This document shows, piece after piece, positions 1 through 5,825 of a stretch of 10,554 bases of DNA. Source of the stretch: Bacillota bacterium. Its GTDB lineage: Bacteria > Bacillota > Sulfobacillia > Symbiobacteriales > Symbiobacteriaceae. The stretch is taken from positions 1 to 10,554 of the forward strand of contig JAQBPS010000475.1 in assembly GCA_028287415.1 (NCBI GenBank), read 5' to 3'. The notes below the pieces were generated by a model that was given only the letters and a program-made list of their open reading frames with translations, made no database searches and was not told where the DNA came from. Every line of letters starts with the position of its first letter. Within the stretch, counting starts at the first letter, position 1. The position numbers were made by a program, and so were the translations under genes.

Positions 1-23
1 AGGGCGATCAGGAGTCGCTTCAT
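1..23 (-). CDS. Start of a small ORF with signal-peptide-like N-terminus, cut by window edge
   Basis: An ATG at 23-21 begins a frame reading MKRLLIAL before the window ends. An SD (AGGAGG, 32-37) lies 8 nt upstream, so this is very likely a real translation start. The Lys-Arg followed by a hydrophobic run is what the first residues of an exported peptide or lipoprotein look like. It starts 42 bp after the stop of the TPR protein gene, on the same strand and with no terminator between, so the two are probably co-transcribed. A small exported peptide directly after a TPR protein is the layout of Rap/Phr and related peptide-signalling cassettes; that function is inference, as only eight residues are visible. 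It could equally be an ordinary secreted or membrane protein. Confidence 0.6.
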
Positions 24-65
24 ATTCAGTTCCTCCTCTACGTATATGGGACCCCCACCGTTCGT

Positions 66-938
66 TTACAGGGTGTTGCCCAACTGCTGGAGCAGGCGGT
101 TCGCCTTATGAATGCCTGGGTAGTGCACGGCGAGGAACGCGTGTTCCAGTGCCAGGAGCGCCCGTTCGCGGGCGTCCGCTGGGCGGTTCAATGCGAGCAG
201 GGTCTGTGCCCAGGTGTAGTAAACGTCTGCTTTGGTCATGTCGTCCGCGCCGGGATGGATCAGGGCTGAGGTGACCCACTGCTGGCTGCTCACCAGGTCG
301 CCGGCGGCCAGCGCGTATTCGGCACGCCGGCTCAGCTTCTTGGCGCCGGGGAGCCCGTCGTCCCCGAACATTGCTTCAGCCTGGGCGATGGTGATTGCAG
401 CTTCGGCCAGTTCCCCCAGCGCCAGCTGATCTCCGCCCAGGTTGTGCAGACAGGTACCCACCATATGATCGATGTGGAACGCCCTCGCCAATGCCAAAGC
501 CTCTGTGTAGGCCTGTTTCGCCTCGTTCAGGCGAAAGCAGTTGTCGAGGGTGACGCCGTAGTTAAACCAGAGGAAGCAGCCCCACCGCAGTACCTCTGGG
601 TTTCGGTCACGGGAGATGGCAGCGAAGGCGTTCATCAGCTTTGGATAGGGGGAGCAATCCCCAAGGCGGCTGTAAATGAAAGCGAGGGTGCCCATGATGC
701 GGGCTTTGAGTGGCCGGTCCTTACCGGCAGCAGCCATGCCCTCACGCAGACAGCTGATCGCTTCGCCAAACCAGGGGCTGCCCATGCCGATATGGGCCCT
801 GGCTTTCCAATGCAGGATGTGGCCCCAGCTGCTCTTGTAGGCTGGGTTTTGCAGCAACTGGCCCGCGTGGAAGATGACGCGGGCATACTCACGGCGCTTG
901 TACCACTGCTCCAGTTGATCGAGGTTTTCGGTACTCAC
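66..938 (-). CDS. TPR-repeat protein, possible peptide-responsive regulator (Rap-like)
   Basis: A 290-residue, soluble, mostly helical protein with a GTG start at 938-936. The start is supported by an AGGGGG SD (949-954) 8 nt upstream and a plausible sigma-A promoter further up. Helix pairs of TPR type with the usual small/large residue pattern can be seen around residues 115-155, 157-190 and 235-285, for example the stretch with FNYGVTLDNCFRLNEAKQAY. There is no signal peptide or membrane segment, and no helix-turn-helix at the N-terminus, so it is not an HTH-TPR regulator of the PlcR/Rgg kind. Rap proteins are usually about 370-380 residues, so this is shorter and has only a short stretch before the repeats. 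The small exported-looking ORF directly downstream suggests a sensor/peptide pair. An alternative is a general TPR scaffold. TPR nature fairly sure; regulatory role inferred. Confidence 0.8.
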   Translation of the reverse strand: MSTENLDQLEQWYKRREYARVIFHAGQLLQNPAYKSSWGHILHWKARAHIGMGSPWFGEAISCLREGMAAAGKDRPLKARIMGTLAFIYSRLGDCSPYPKLMNAFAAISRDRNPEVLRWGCFLWFNYGVTLDNCFRLNEAKQAYTEALALARAFHIDHMVGTCLHNLGGDQLALGELAEAAITIAQAEAMFGDDGLPGAKKLSRRAEYALAAGDLVSSQQWVTSALIHPGADDMTKADVYYTWAQTLLALNRPADARERALLALEHAFLAVHYPGIHKANRLLQQLGNTL

Positions 939-946
939 GTGTGAGT
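933..946. repeat. Inverted repeat across the start codon of the TPR gene
   Basis: ACTCAC-GT-GTGAGT: two perfect 6-bp arms around a 2-bp centre. It covers the GTG start codon (936-938) of the TPR gene and part of the SD-to-start spacer. As DNA it could be an operator half-site pair. As RNA the 2-nt loop is too tight for the full stem to close. It may be chance. Confidence 0.35.
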
Positions 947-994
947 CACCCCCTCACGCTGCCGTTCACCGGGGAGCATAATCGCTGCGAGATC

Positions 995-1024
995 ATCTTA
1001 ACAAAAATTGGCAATTACGGTCAA
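995..1024 (-). promoter_or_regulatory. Candidate sigma-A promoter for the TPR gene
   Basis: Read on the minus strand: a -35 box TTGACC (1019-1024), an 18-bp spacer, and a -10 box TAAGAT (995-1000). The boxes match the consensus at 5 of 6 and 4 of 6 positions. They lie in a stretch far richer in A/T than the surrounding DNA (about 1000-1060). Transcription would begin near 988, giving a leader of about 50 nt before the GTG at 938. It lies downstream of the terminator at 1134-1167, so the TPR unit is probably separate from the Yip1/DUF1028 unit. Confidence 0.6.
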
Positions 1025-1133
1025 GCGATTTTTCTAAAAACATGTCGATATATGGTAGCATGGCGCACGGCGAGGCCCGGTGGTGTGACTGGGGTGCAAA
1101 GCCTGACGCTGTATGGTTTCGCTGGCAGAGAAA

Positions 1134-1167
1134 GACCGCCGGTCCCCATGTGTGGGGCCGGCGGTTT
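1134..1167 (-). terminator. Rho-independent terminator after the Yip1-like gene
   Basis: Arms 1135-1147 and 1154-1165 form a 12-bp GC-rich stem (ACCGCCGG and CCCC against their complements) with one bulged base at 1143 and a 6-nt loop. Read on the minus strand the stem is followed by CTTTCTC, a moderate U-rich tail. It begins about 25 bp after the Yip1-like gene's stop. The plus-strand side has a weaker TTTGTGT tail and no gene to end. Confidence 0.65.
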
Positions 1168-1189
1168 GTGTCGAACGCTGTCGGGGGCA

Positions 1190-1735
1190 TCAGGCAGGAT
1201 GGATCGCCTGCCAGGTCAGCCAGAATTCGGCCGCACGCCATGGGACCGTGGCAAGTGTTGCGATCAGCAGGACCTTCCACAGGGGCCATGCAGTGATCCG
1301 CTTCAACCCGGCTGTCAGTGATATCAGGTACCACGCGAAGAACGGGATGCTGGCCCAGAGGATGATGTTGTCATAGCCTTTGAGGGCGGGGTAGAAGGTG
1401 GCGATATCCTCTGCCATCAGCACAGCCCAACCGAGGCCGATGTATTTCAGCGATTCCGACCAGGACAGCTGCCATTGGAACGCCCTGGCGACGCCCATCA
1501 GGAGTAACCCCTGGATGTCAAAGCGCAGCAGCAGGTATGCCGCCGTCACGAAGATGAGATCCGCCGGCGTGGCGTCAGCCTGCCCGGCACGCACGGGGCT
1601 GTAGACTTGCATCACTGCTTCCAACATCATCACGGAGAGCACGATCCACCAGTAGCCAAACCGCAGTTCTTTCCGCGCCCGCTCAAAGGTGGCGCCCGGG
1701 CGGAACAGTACGCCTGCAACCCATTCGAGAAACAT
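1190..1735 (-). CDS. Yip1-family-like integral membrane protein
   Basis: A 181-residue protein starting at ATG 1735-1733. It opens with an amphipathic stretch (residues 1-22, MFLEWVAGVLFRPGATFERAR), typical of bacterial Yip1-domain proteins in which a short 'RPxxTF' segment precedes the membrane part. About five hydrophobic segments follow, near residues 27-45, 58-84, 97-115, 123-143 and 150-172, with Trp and aromatic residues at the likely membrane edges. No catalytic motif is visible, so the molecular role is unknown. The start codon lies one base after the DUF1028 stop (TAG-T-ATG) with no convincing SD of its own, which points to translational coupling. A GC-rich hairpin follows the stop. 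The family call rests on the N-terminal pattern and topology and is moderately sure; the membrane location is sure. Confidence 0.75.
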   Translation of the reverse strand: MFLEWVAGVLFRPGATFERARKELRFGYWWIVLSVMMLEAVMQVYSPVRAGQADATPADLIFVTAAYLLLRFDIQGLLLMGVARAFQWQLSWSESLKYIGLGWAVLMAEDIATFYPALKGYDNIILWASIPFFAWYLISLTAGLKRITAWPLWKVLLIATLATVPWRAAEFWLTWQAIHPA

Positions 1736-1736
1736 A

Positions 1737-2633
1737 CTACTTCCCGGACCGCAGCAGGAGCACGGCGCCCCGGAGTGCGAGCATGGTCGCGCCGGGCAGC
1801 CACTCCCCGGACGGACCCATCGCCTCCAGATTTTGCTCAGCGCAGTAGGTGGCCAGGGAGCCCCGGGTGTTGAAGGTCATTTCCCCGTTGACGGCGCCGT
1901 CATACACGCCCAAATCCCGGAGCAGCGACTGGAGGAGGTGGACCTTCTCAGTTGAGTCGAGGGTGTACTGCGCCGGCGGGGTCGGGCCCAGCCAGACCTG
2001 CCGGTGCAGCGCCAGGAGCCGGCGGAGCTCCTCGATCGGCTCGGGATGGTCATCCACCCGCAGGTCGACCAGCCGGTCGTTGAAGCCGCCGTAGCCGCCC
2101 TTTTCCCGTACGACGTACAGGGCGGCTGACTGTTTGCCGCGGCTGTCACCCCCGGCGCTTTGGGCGGCGGCAAGCGCCGCAATCATCCTGTCTGCGAGGT
2201 GGGGGAGGGTGCCGGCTGCCGTGTAGGCCCGGGCCATTTCGCTTACAGTCTCCTCGCCGACCAGGATGTTCCCCTGGCAGGTGAAGCCGTCGCCCACGTG
2301 GTGTCCCGCCCAGTGCATGCACTTGGCACCGGTGTAGGCGGCAGCGTTGCCCTTGCTGTCGACGACGCCGAGCTGGCGGTGGTCGCGCCCTTCATCTTCT
2401 GCCACGAGGCGGTCCACTACTTCCTGGGCGCTCAGGCCTTCCGCCAGCAGTGCCAGGCCAGTCGGTCCATAGGCGACGTTCGCCCAGGCCTGCGTGGCAA
2501 CAGCGCCGGTGCCTGCCTGTGCCCAGGGCACCGCGGAGCCGACCGCGAGAAACTTGGATTGAACGCCGATTGCCAGTTCCCCGGTGTTGGGGTCGCGGGC
2601 GACGATGGAGTATGTAGCGATGATCTGCTCCAC
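1737..2633 (-). CDS. DUF1028 protein with C-terminal peptidoglycan-binding-like domain
   Basis: A 298-residue protein from the GTG at 2633-2631. Residues 5-125 carry the DUF1028 pattern: an N-terminal IATYSIVARDPNTGELAIGVQS, then VGSAVPWAQAGTGAVATQA, then the RQLGVVDSKGNAAAYTGAKC segment, the AGHHVGDGF loop, and QGNIL. DUF1028 proteins are related by fold to Ntn hydrolases, but I know of no firmly established substrate. Residues about 225-290 (EKVHLLQSLLRDLGVYDGAVNGEMT...) look like the small helical peptidoglycan-binding-like domain often fused to this family. No signal peptide is visible, so a cytoplasmic site is more likely than the wall. The reading frame extends 26 codons further upstream, but only this GTG has a good SD at 8 nt. 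It is coupled to the Yip1-like gene. Confidence 0.85.
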   Translation of the reverse strand: MEQIIATYSIVARDPNTGELAIGVQSKFLAVGSAVPWAQAGTGAVATQAWANVAYGPTGLALLAEGLSAQEVVDRLVAEDEGRDHRQLGVVDSKGNAAAYTGAKCMHWAGHHVGDGFTCQGNILVGEETVSEMARAYTAAGTLPHLADRMIAALAAAQSAGGDSRGKQSAALYVVREKGGYGGFNDRLVDLRVDDHPEPIEELRRLLALHRQVWLGPTPPAQYTLDSTEKVHLLQSLLRDLGVYDGAVNGEMTFNTRGSLATYCAEQNLEAMGPSGEWLPGATMLALRGAVLLLRSGK

Positions 2634-2641
2634 GGGGGCAA

Positions 2642-2647
2642 CCCTCC
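2642..2647 (-). promoter_or_regulatory. SD that fixes the DUF1028 start
   Basis: GGAGGG on the minus strand, 8 nt before the GTG at 2633. The longer frame beginning at 2711 has no comparable site. The conserved family N-terminus (TYSIVARDP) begins a few residues after this GTG, which agrees with it. Confidence 0.7.
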
Positions 2648-2746
2648 AGACGGTGAATGAGATTAACCCTACAGAAGTTCGGGGCGCAGAGATGTTTTCC
2701 TGCGCCACCACAAGCTCAGGGAAACGGCCGCCGCAGCGGGGGCAAA

Positions 2747-3661
2747 CTACTGCTGGCCGATTGCGGCGGCCTCATCAGCGGGCAGTGTCCAGGCGGCGGC
2801 GCCGAGCGCATCGGCCCACTGGGCTTCCGTGCGCGGCCCGACCAGCGCAGAGCTGACTGCCGGGTTGGCCAGGCACCACCGGATGGCGATCTGTCCGGCC
2901 GGCCGGTTTAGCCGCTGCGCAGCGGCGCGCACACGGACAGCCGCCGACTCAGCCTCCGGGGTGAGCCTGCCCTCCTGCCATTGCGGGTTCTGCCAGCCGC
3001 GGGAGCCCTCGGGGATGGCATCCAGGTACTTGCCGGTCAGGACTCCACCGGCGAGGGGGCTGTACGCCAGCACCCCGACGCCCTCGGAGCGGGAGAGCGG
3101 GAAGAGTTCCGCCTCGGGGTCGCGGTAGACCAGGTTGTACCGCGGCTGGACGGAGTCGAAGCGGGCATAGTTGCGGACGTCACTGATCCAGAGCGCTTTG
3201 CACAGCTGCCAGGCGGCGAAGTTACTGCAGCCGATATAGCGGATCTTGCCCTGGCGGATCAGGTCATTCAGGGCGGAGAGGCTCTCCTCGAGCGGCGTTT
3301 CCGGGTCCCAGCGGTGCACCTGGTACAGGTCGATATAATCCGTGCGGAGGCGCTGGAGGCTTGCCTCGACCGCCTTGAACAGGTGGCTCCGGGAGAGCCC
3401 CTGCCCGAGCGGCGTCGGTCGCCCGCCCTTCGTGGCCAGAACCGCCTGCGAGCGGCGCCCGGCGAGGGCGGCCCCCACGATGTGCTCTGACGCGCCGCCC
3501 GCGTAAACGTCGGCAACATCAATCAGGTTAACGCCCGCATCGAGGGCCTGCTGGATGATACGGATCGACTCGGCCTCACTCGTCTTTTCACCGAACATCA
3601 TCGTCCCGAGACCGATCTCCGATACCTTCAGGCCAGTGCGGCCCAGCCGGCGATACTGCAC
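2747..3661 (-). CDS. Aldo/keto reductase
   Basis: A 304-residue NAD(P)H-dependent oxidoreductase of the aldo/keto reductase superfamily, a single (beta/alpha)8 barrel acting on aldehyde or ketone groups; the substrate cannot be read from sequence. The N-terminus QYRRLGRTGLKVSEIGLGTM is characteristic. The full catalytic tetrad is visible: Asp48 and Tyr53 (LIDVADVY), Lys78 (ATKGG) and His116 (LYQVHRWD). The IGCSNF motif and the late VGPRTEAQ cofactor-site segment are present, so the domain is complete and of normal length. The GTG at 3661 is chosen because a GGAG SD lies 8 nt upstream and the conserved N-terminus starts at once; the open frame runs 38 codons further but lacks family similarity there. 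It is followed by the DUF1028 gene after about 113 bp without a clear terminator. Confidence 0.92.
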   Translation of the reverse strand: MQYRRLGRTGLKVSEIGLGTMMFGEKTSEAESIRIIQQALDAGVNLIDVADVYAGGASEHIVGAALAGRRSQAVLATKGGRPTPLGQGLSRSHLFKAVEASLQRLRTDYIDLYQVHRWDPETPLEESLSALNDLIRQGKIRYIGCSNFAAWQLCKALWISDVRNYARFDSVQPRYNLVYRDPEAELFPLSRSEGVGVLAYSPLAGGVLTGKYLDAIPEGSRGWQNPQWQEGRLTPEAESAAVRVRAAAQRLNRPAGQIAIRWCLANPAVSSALVGPRTEAQWADALGAAAWTLPADEAAAIGQQ

Positions 3662-3666
3662 GTGGT

Positions 3667-3673
3667 TCACTCC
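3667..3673 (-). promoter_or_regulatory. SD that fixes the aldo/keto reductase start
   Basis: GGAGTGA on the minus strand; GGAG (3670-3673) lies 8 nt before the GTG at 3661-3659. A second GTG three codons earlier overlaps this SD and is therefore unlikely to be used. Confidence 0.6.
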
Positions 3674-3757
3674 AATACACAAGGGTTTCGCAGCCTGGAC
3701 GGGGTATCTACTACTATTATCGACTGCAAAGCATGCGCAGCGGGTGCGGCCCGCGGC

Positions 3758-3793
3758 AGAAAATAGGAGCGCCACCCTGGGGGGTGGCGCTCC
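3758..3793 (-). terminator. Strong terminator hairpin facing the minus strand, upstream of EVE
   Basis: A perfect 12-bp stem (3766-3777 against 3782-3793; GGAGCGCCACCC and its complement) with a 4-base loop. On the minus strand the stem is followed by TATTTTC, a U-rich tail. On the plus strand it is followed by GGAACGATCC, so it can end only leftward transcription. The nearest leftward gene is the RNase H-like gene ending at 4126, so the transcript would cross the whole EVE gene before stopping here. The hairpin would also insulate the aldo/keto reductase from read-through. Confidence 0.75.
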
Positions 3794-3830
3794 GGAACGA
3801 TCCGCAATGAGACGGGGGAGGGCGACAGCG

Positions 3831-4262
3831 ATGCCATATTGGCTGATGAAAACAGAGCCGGAGGATTTCAGCTACCTCGACCTGGAGCGCCGGGGCCGGG
3901 AGCCCTGGAACGGGGTGCGCAACGCCACGGCCCTCAAGCACATGCGTGCCATGCAGCCGGGCGACCTGTTCCTGTTCTACCACACGGGCCGGGAGAAAGC
4001 GGTGGTTGGGGTCGGTCAGGTGGTCACGCCGCCCTATCCGGATCCGCAGGCGGGCGACCCCCGGTTTGCCGTCGTGGACGTGGTGCCGGCTTACCGGTTT
4101 CAGACACCGGTCACCCTGGCGGCGATCAAAGCGGACCCTGCCTTTGCCGGCTGGGAACTCGTGCGCCAGTCGCGCCTGTCGGTAATGCCAGTAGCGCCGG
4201 AACTGTGGCAGTACCTTCACGCGCTGGGGCAAACCCAGGCACCGTCGCCAGGAACGCCCTGA
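3831..4262 (+). CDS. EVE-domain protein (predicted modified-base reader)
   Basis: A 143-residue single-domain protein of the EVE family, a member of the PUA/ASCH/YTH-like fold group, thought to bind modified bases in DNA or RNA; human THYN1 is a relative. Landmarks are YWLMKTEPEDFSY (residues 3-15), WNGVRNATALKHMRAMQPGD (26-45), FYHTG (49-53), VVDV (about 89-92) and LVRQSRLSVMPV near the end. The length is normal and nothing is missing. The ATG at 3831 has a GGAGGG SD (3817-3822) 8 nt upstream; the longer open frame before it has no family similarity. It is the only plus-strand gene left of the haem operon and overlaps the 3' end of the RNase H-like gene by 137 bp, tail to tail. EVE domains occur in housekeeping, RNA-modification and restriction contexts; the neighbour here makes a nucleic-acid role plausible but not shown. 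Confidence 0.93.
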   Translation: MPYWLMKTEPEDFSYLDLERRGREPWNGVRNATALKHMRAMQPGDLFLFYHTGREKAVVGVGQVVTPPYPDPQAGDPRFAVVDVVPAYRFQTPVTLAAIKADPAFAGWELVRQSRLSVMPVAPELWQYLHALGQTQAPSPGTP

Positions 4263-5823
4263 GCGGGACATGCGGCCGTCGGGAGGGCCTGTGGTACCAA
4301 AGCTGCGCCCGATAAGCCTCGTCGCACAGCCTGTCCACGGCATAGACCTCGTCCCGGGGCACCCAGCGGAGCCGCACATCGCATCCACGCTTTGTCAGCA
4401 AGCTGATCAGGCGGCGAACAGTCCTGTCCAGCGTGATGCAGCCCTGCTTGCGCCGCGCCGGGTGCGGGCGCCGGATTCGGCTGAGCATCGTCTTGCAGTC
4501 TGACCAGATCTCGACCTGGGCCCCCGGCGGGGGATCGCCAGCGAACAGCCATCCGAGTGCCATGGCAGCGGCGCCATATTCAGCCATGAGGCTCCCGGCC
4601 GAGGGACCGCAGCAGACCACCTTGCTGGCCCGGAACGCCGCCTCGTCGCCAATGTGCACCTGGAAGCCCGAGATTGCGATGCCGGCACGCCCCTCCCTGT
4701 GCCGGTACAGGCCATCGCATTTGATTAGCACCCGCTCCAGGGCCAGGCTGCGCAGCTGCCGGTCGAATGCGGCAAAGCCGGCCCACGCGGGAATGGTCAC
4801 CCCGTCGCCCACGGTACCGCCCAGTGACTCCACGAGCAGCCGGTGGAGCCCCTGGTCCGCGGAAGGACCGTCCACTGTCACAGTGCGCCCCCGCAGCAGG
4901 TCGACCGGCCCGGTTGCAACCACAGATGCCAGCGTGCGGGCAAATTCGTCACGGGCCCCGACCAGTCTGGCGCGCAGGGTGGCCAGTTCACCCGCTTGCT
5001 TGCGGGCCAGCTCCGCGAGTTCCCGCTCCTGTGCAGCCCATTGCGCCTTGAGCGCCCGGTGGGCTCCTGCGACCTCGCCCCGGGCCTGCGTCAGCAGGGT
5101 GCGGGCCTCCTGCTCAGCACGGCGGGCCCGGTCCTTCAAGTGCCGTCGGTCCTGCTGGAGTCGGCGCACGTTCTGCCGCAGGGCGCCCGACTGCCGGTCT
5201 TTGGTGCGGAGCTCGTCCGCCAGTTCGGGCTGCACTGCCGCCGCAGCCTCCTGTGCCGCCCGGTCCGGCCCCAGTTCGGGGTAGACAATGCGGCGCAGTG
5301 TCAGCCGCCCCACGCTGAGCCACAACTTGTACTGCCGCGGCGCAAAACTGTCCAGGCTCTTGAGCCACTTCTGGAGACCTCTGGCCTTGCCAAGGTATCG
5401 CCGCACATGGATCATCCACATAATATGCAGCCCGTCTTGATACGCCCTGGCAAAGCACTCATCGGTCAGCCGGTGGGCCTGCGTGGCGGCGTCGGGAAAG
5501 GCGCCCATGCCGCACCGTGGGATTAAATCGGTCAGGAATGTACGGACTGTCGCGTCTTTCCATCGGCGCAGGATCATCAGTGTGGCCCGGCGCTTCGCCT
5601 TCGGGCCGGTATGGGAGACCGGGACATTGGCGACGCGGCACAGCTTGGTCCAATAGCCGCCATCAAAGTAGCGCACCATGTAGGCCGCCGCACAGAAAAG
5701 TTCCGCCTCCGCATCGGGGATGGCGGCAGCCGCCGGGTCGGCAGCAAGCCACGCGGCCACGATCCGCTCCTGTGCGTTTATTTCTGCCCGGGGCAACGCA
5801 AACAGCCAGTCCTGCTGCTGCAT
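4126..5823 (-). CDS. Multidomain protein: helical N-domain, coiled coil, C-terminal RNase HI-like domain
   Basis: A 565-residue protein that I do not recognise as a named family. Residues about 20-185 are helical, with PDAEAEL and MILRRWKD, and are related to the upstream gene's product. Residues about 200-300 are rich in Arg, Glu, Gln and Ala with heptad-like spacing, probably a coiled coil. Residues about 308-345 (LLRGRTVTVDGPS..., LLVESLGGTV) faintly recall DUF2325. Residues about 364-510 look like RNase HI of the plant/archaeal type: IKCDG (Asp370), AEYGAAAMAL (Glu415), EIWSDCKTML (Asp442) and WVPRDEVYAVDRLCDEA (487-503, candidate fourth ligand Asp497, alternative Asp501). The active site therefore seems complete, implying cleavage of RNA-DNA hybrid or a related nuclease activity. 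The tail from about 511 is low in complexity, and its last 45 residues or so lie opposite EVE. The ATG start follows the previous stop by 2 nt. Confidence 0.8.
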   Translation of the reverse strand: MQQQDWLFALPRAEINAQERIVAAWLAADPAAAAIPDAEAELFCAAAYMVRYFDGGYWTKLCRVANVPVSHTGPKAKRRATLMILRRWKDATVRTFLTDLIPRCGMGAFPDAATQAHRLTDECFARAYQDGLHIMWMIHVRRYLGKARGLQKWLKSLDSFAPRQYKLWLSVGRLTLRRIVYPELGPDRAAQEAAAAVQPELADELRTKDRQSGALRQNVRRLQQDRRHLKDRARRAEQEARTLLTQARGEVAGAHRALKAQWAAQERELAELARKQAGELATLRARLVGARDEFARTLASVVATGPVDLLRGRTVTVDGPSADQGLHRLLVESLGGTVGDGVTIPAWAGFAAFDRQLRSLALERVLIKCDGLYRHREGRAGIAISGFQVHIGDEAAFRASKVVCCGPSAGSLMAEYGAAAMALGWLFAGDPPPGAQVEIWSDCKTMLSRIRRPHPARRKQGCITLDRTVRRLISLLTKRGCDVRLRWVPRDEVYAVDRLCDEAYRAQLWYHRPSRRPHVPLRAFLATVPGFAPAREGTATVPALLALPTGATGARVPSRQRQGPL

Positions 5824-5825
5824 GG

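Noticed and set aside
444..944. Long plus-strand open frame opposite the TPR gene
   Set aside because: It is antisense to a clear TPR protein, has no recognisable domain, and its composition is that of a shadow frame in high-GC DNA.
2723..2745. Hairpin after the aldo/keto reductase as a terminator
   Set aside because: The GC-rich arms have a mismatch and a 3-base loop, and the tail (CGTTTCCC) is weakly U-rich. Too poor to call.
3700..3740. Promoter(s) for the aldo/keto reductase or EVE in the A/T-rich stretch
   Set aside because: GATAAT (minus) and TATTAT (plus) -10-like boxes exist, but no -35 at proper spacing on either strand. Likely promoter area, not resolvable by eye.
3717..4388. Minus-strand open frame opposite the EVE gene
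   Set aside because: It overlaps a sure EVE protein and shows no domain. It crosses the terminator hairpin, which would be unusual inside a gene.
4433..5526. Long plus-strand open frames opposite the RNase H-like gene
   Set aside because: They are Arg/Ser/Pro-rich shadow translations without domains, while the minus strand has a well-placed SD and RNase H motifs.
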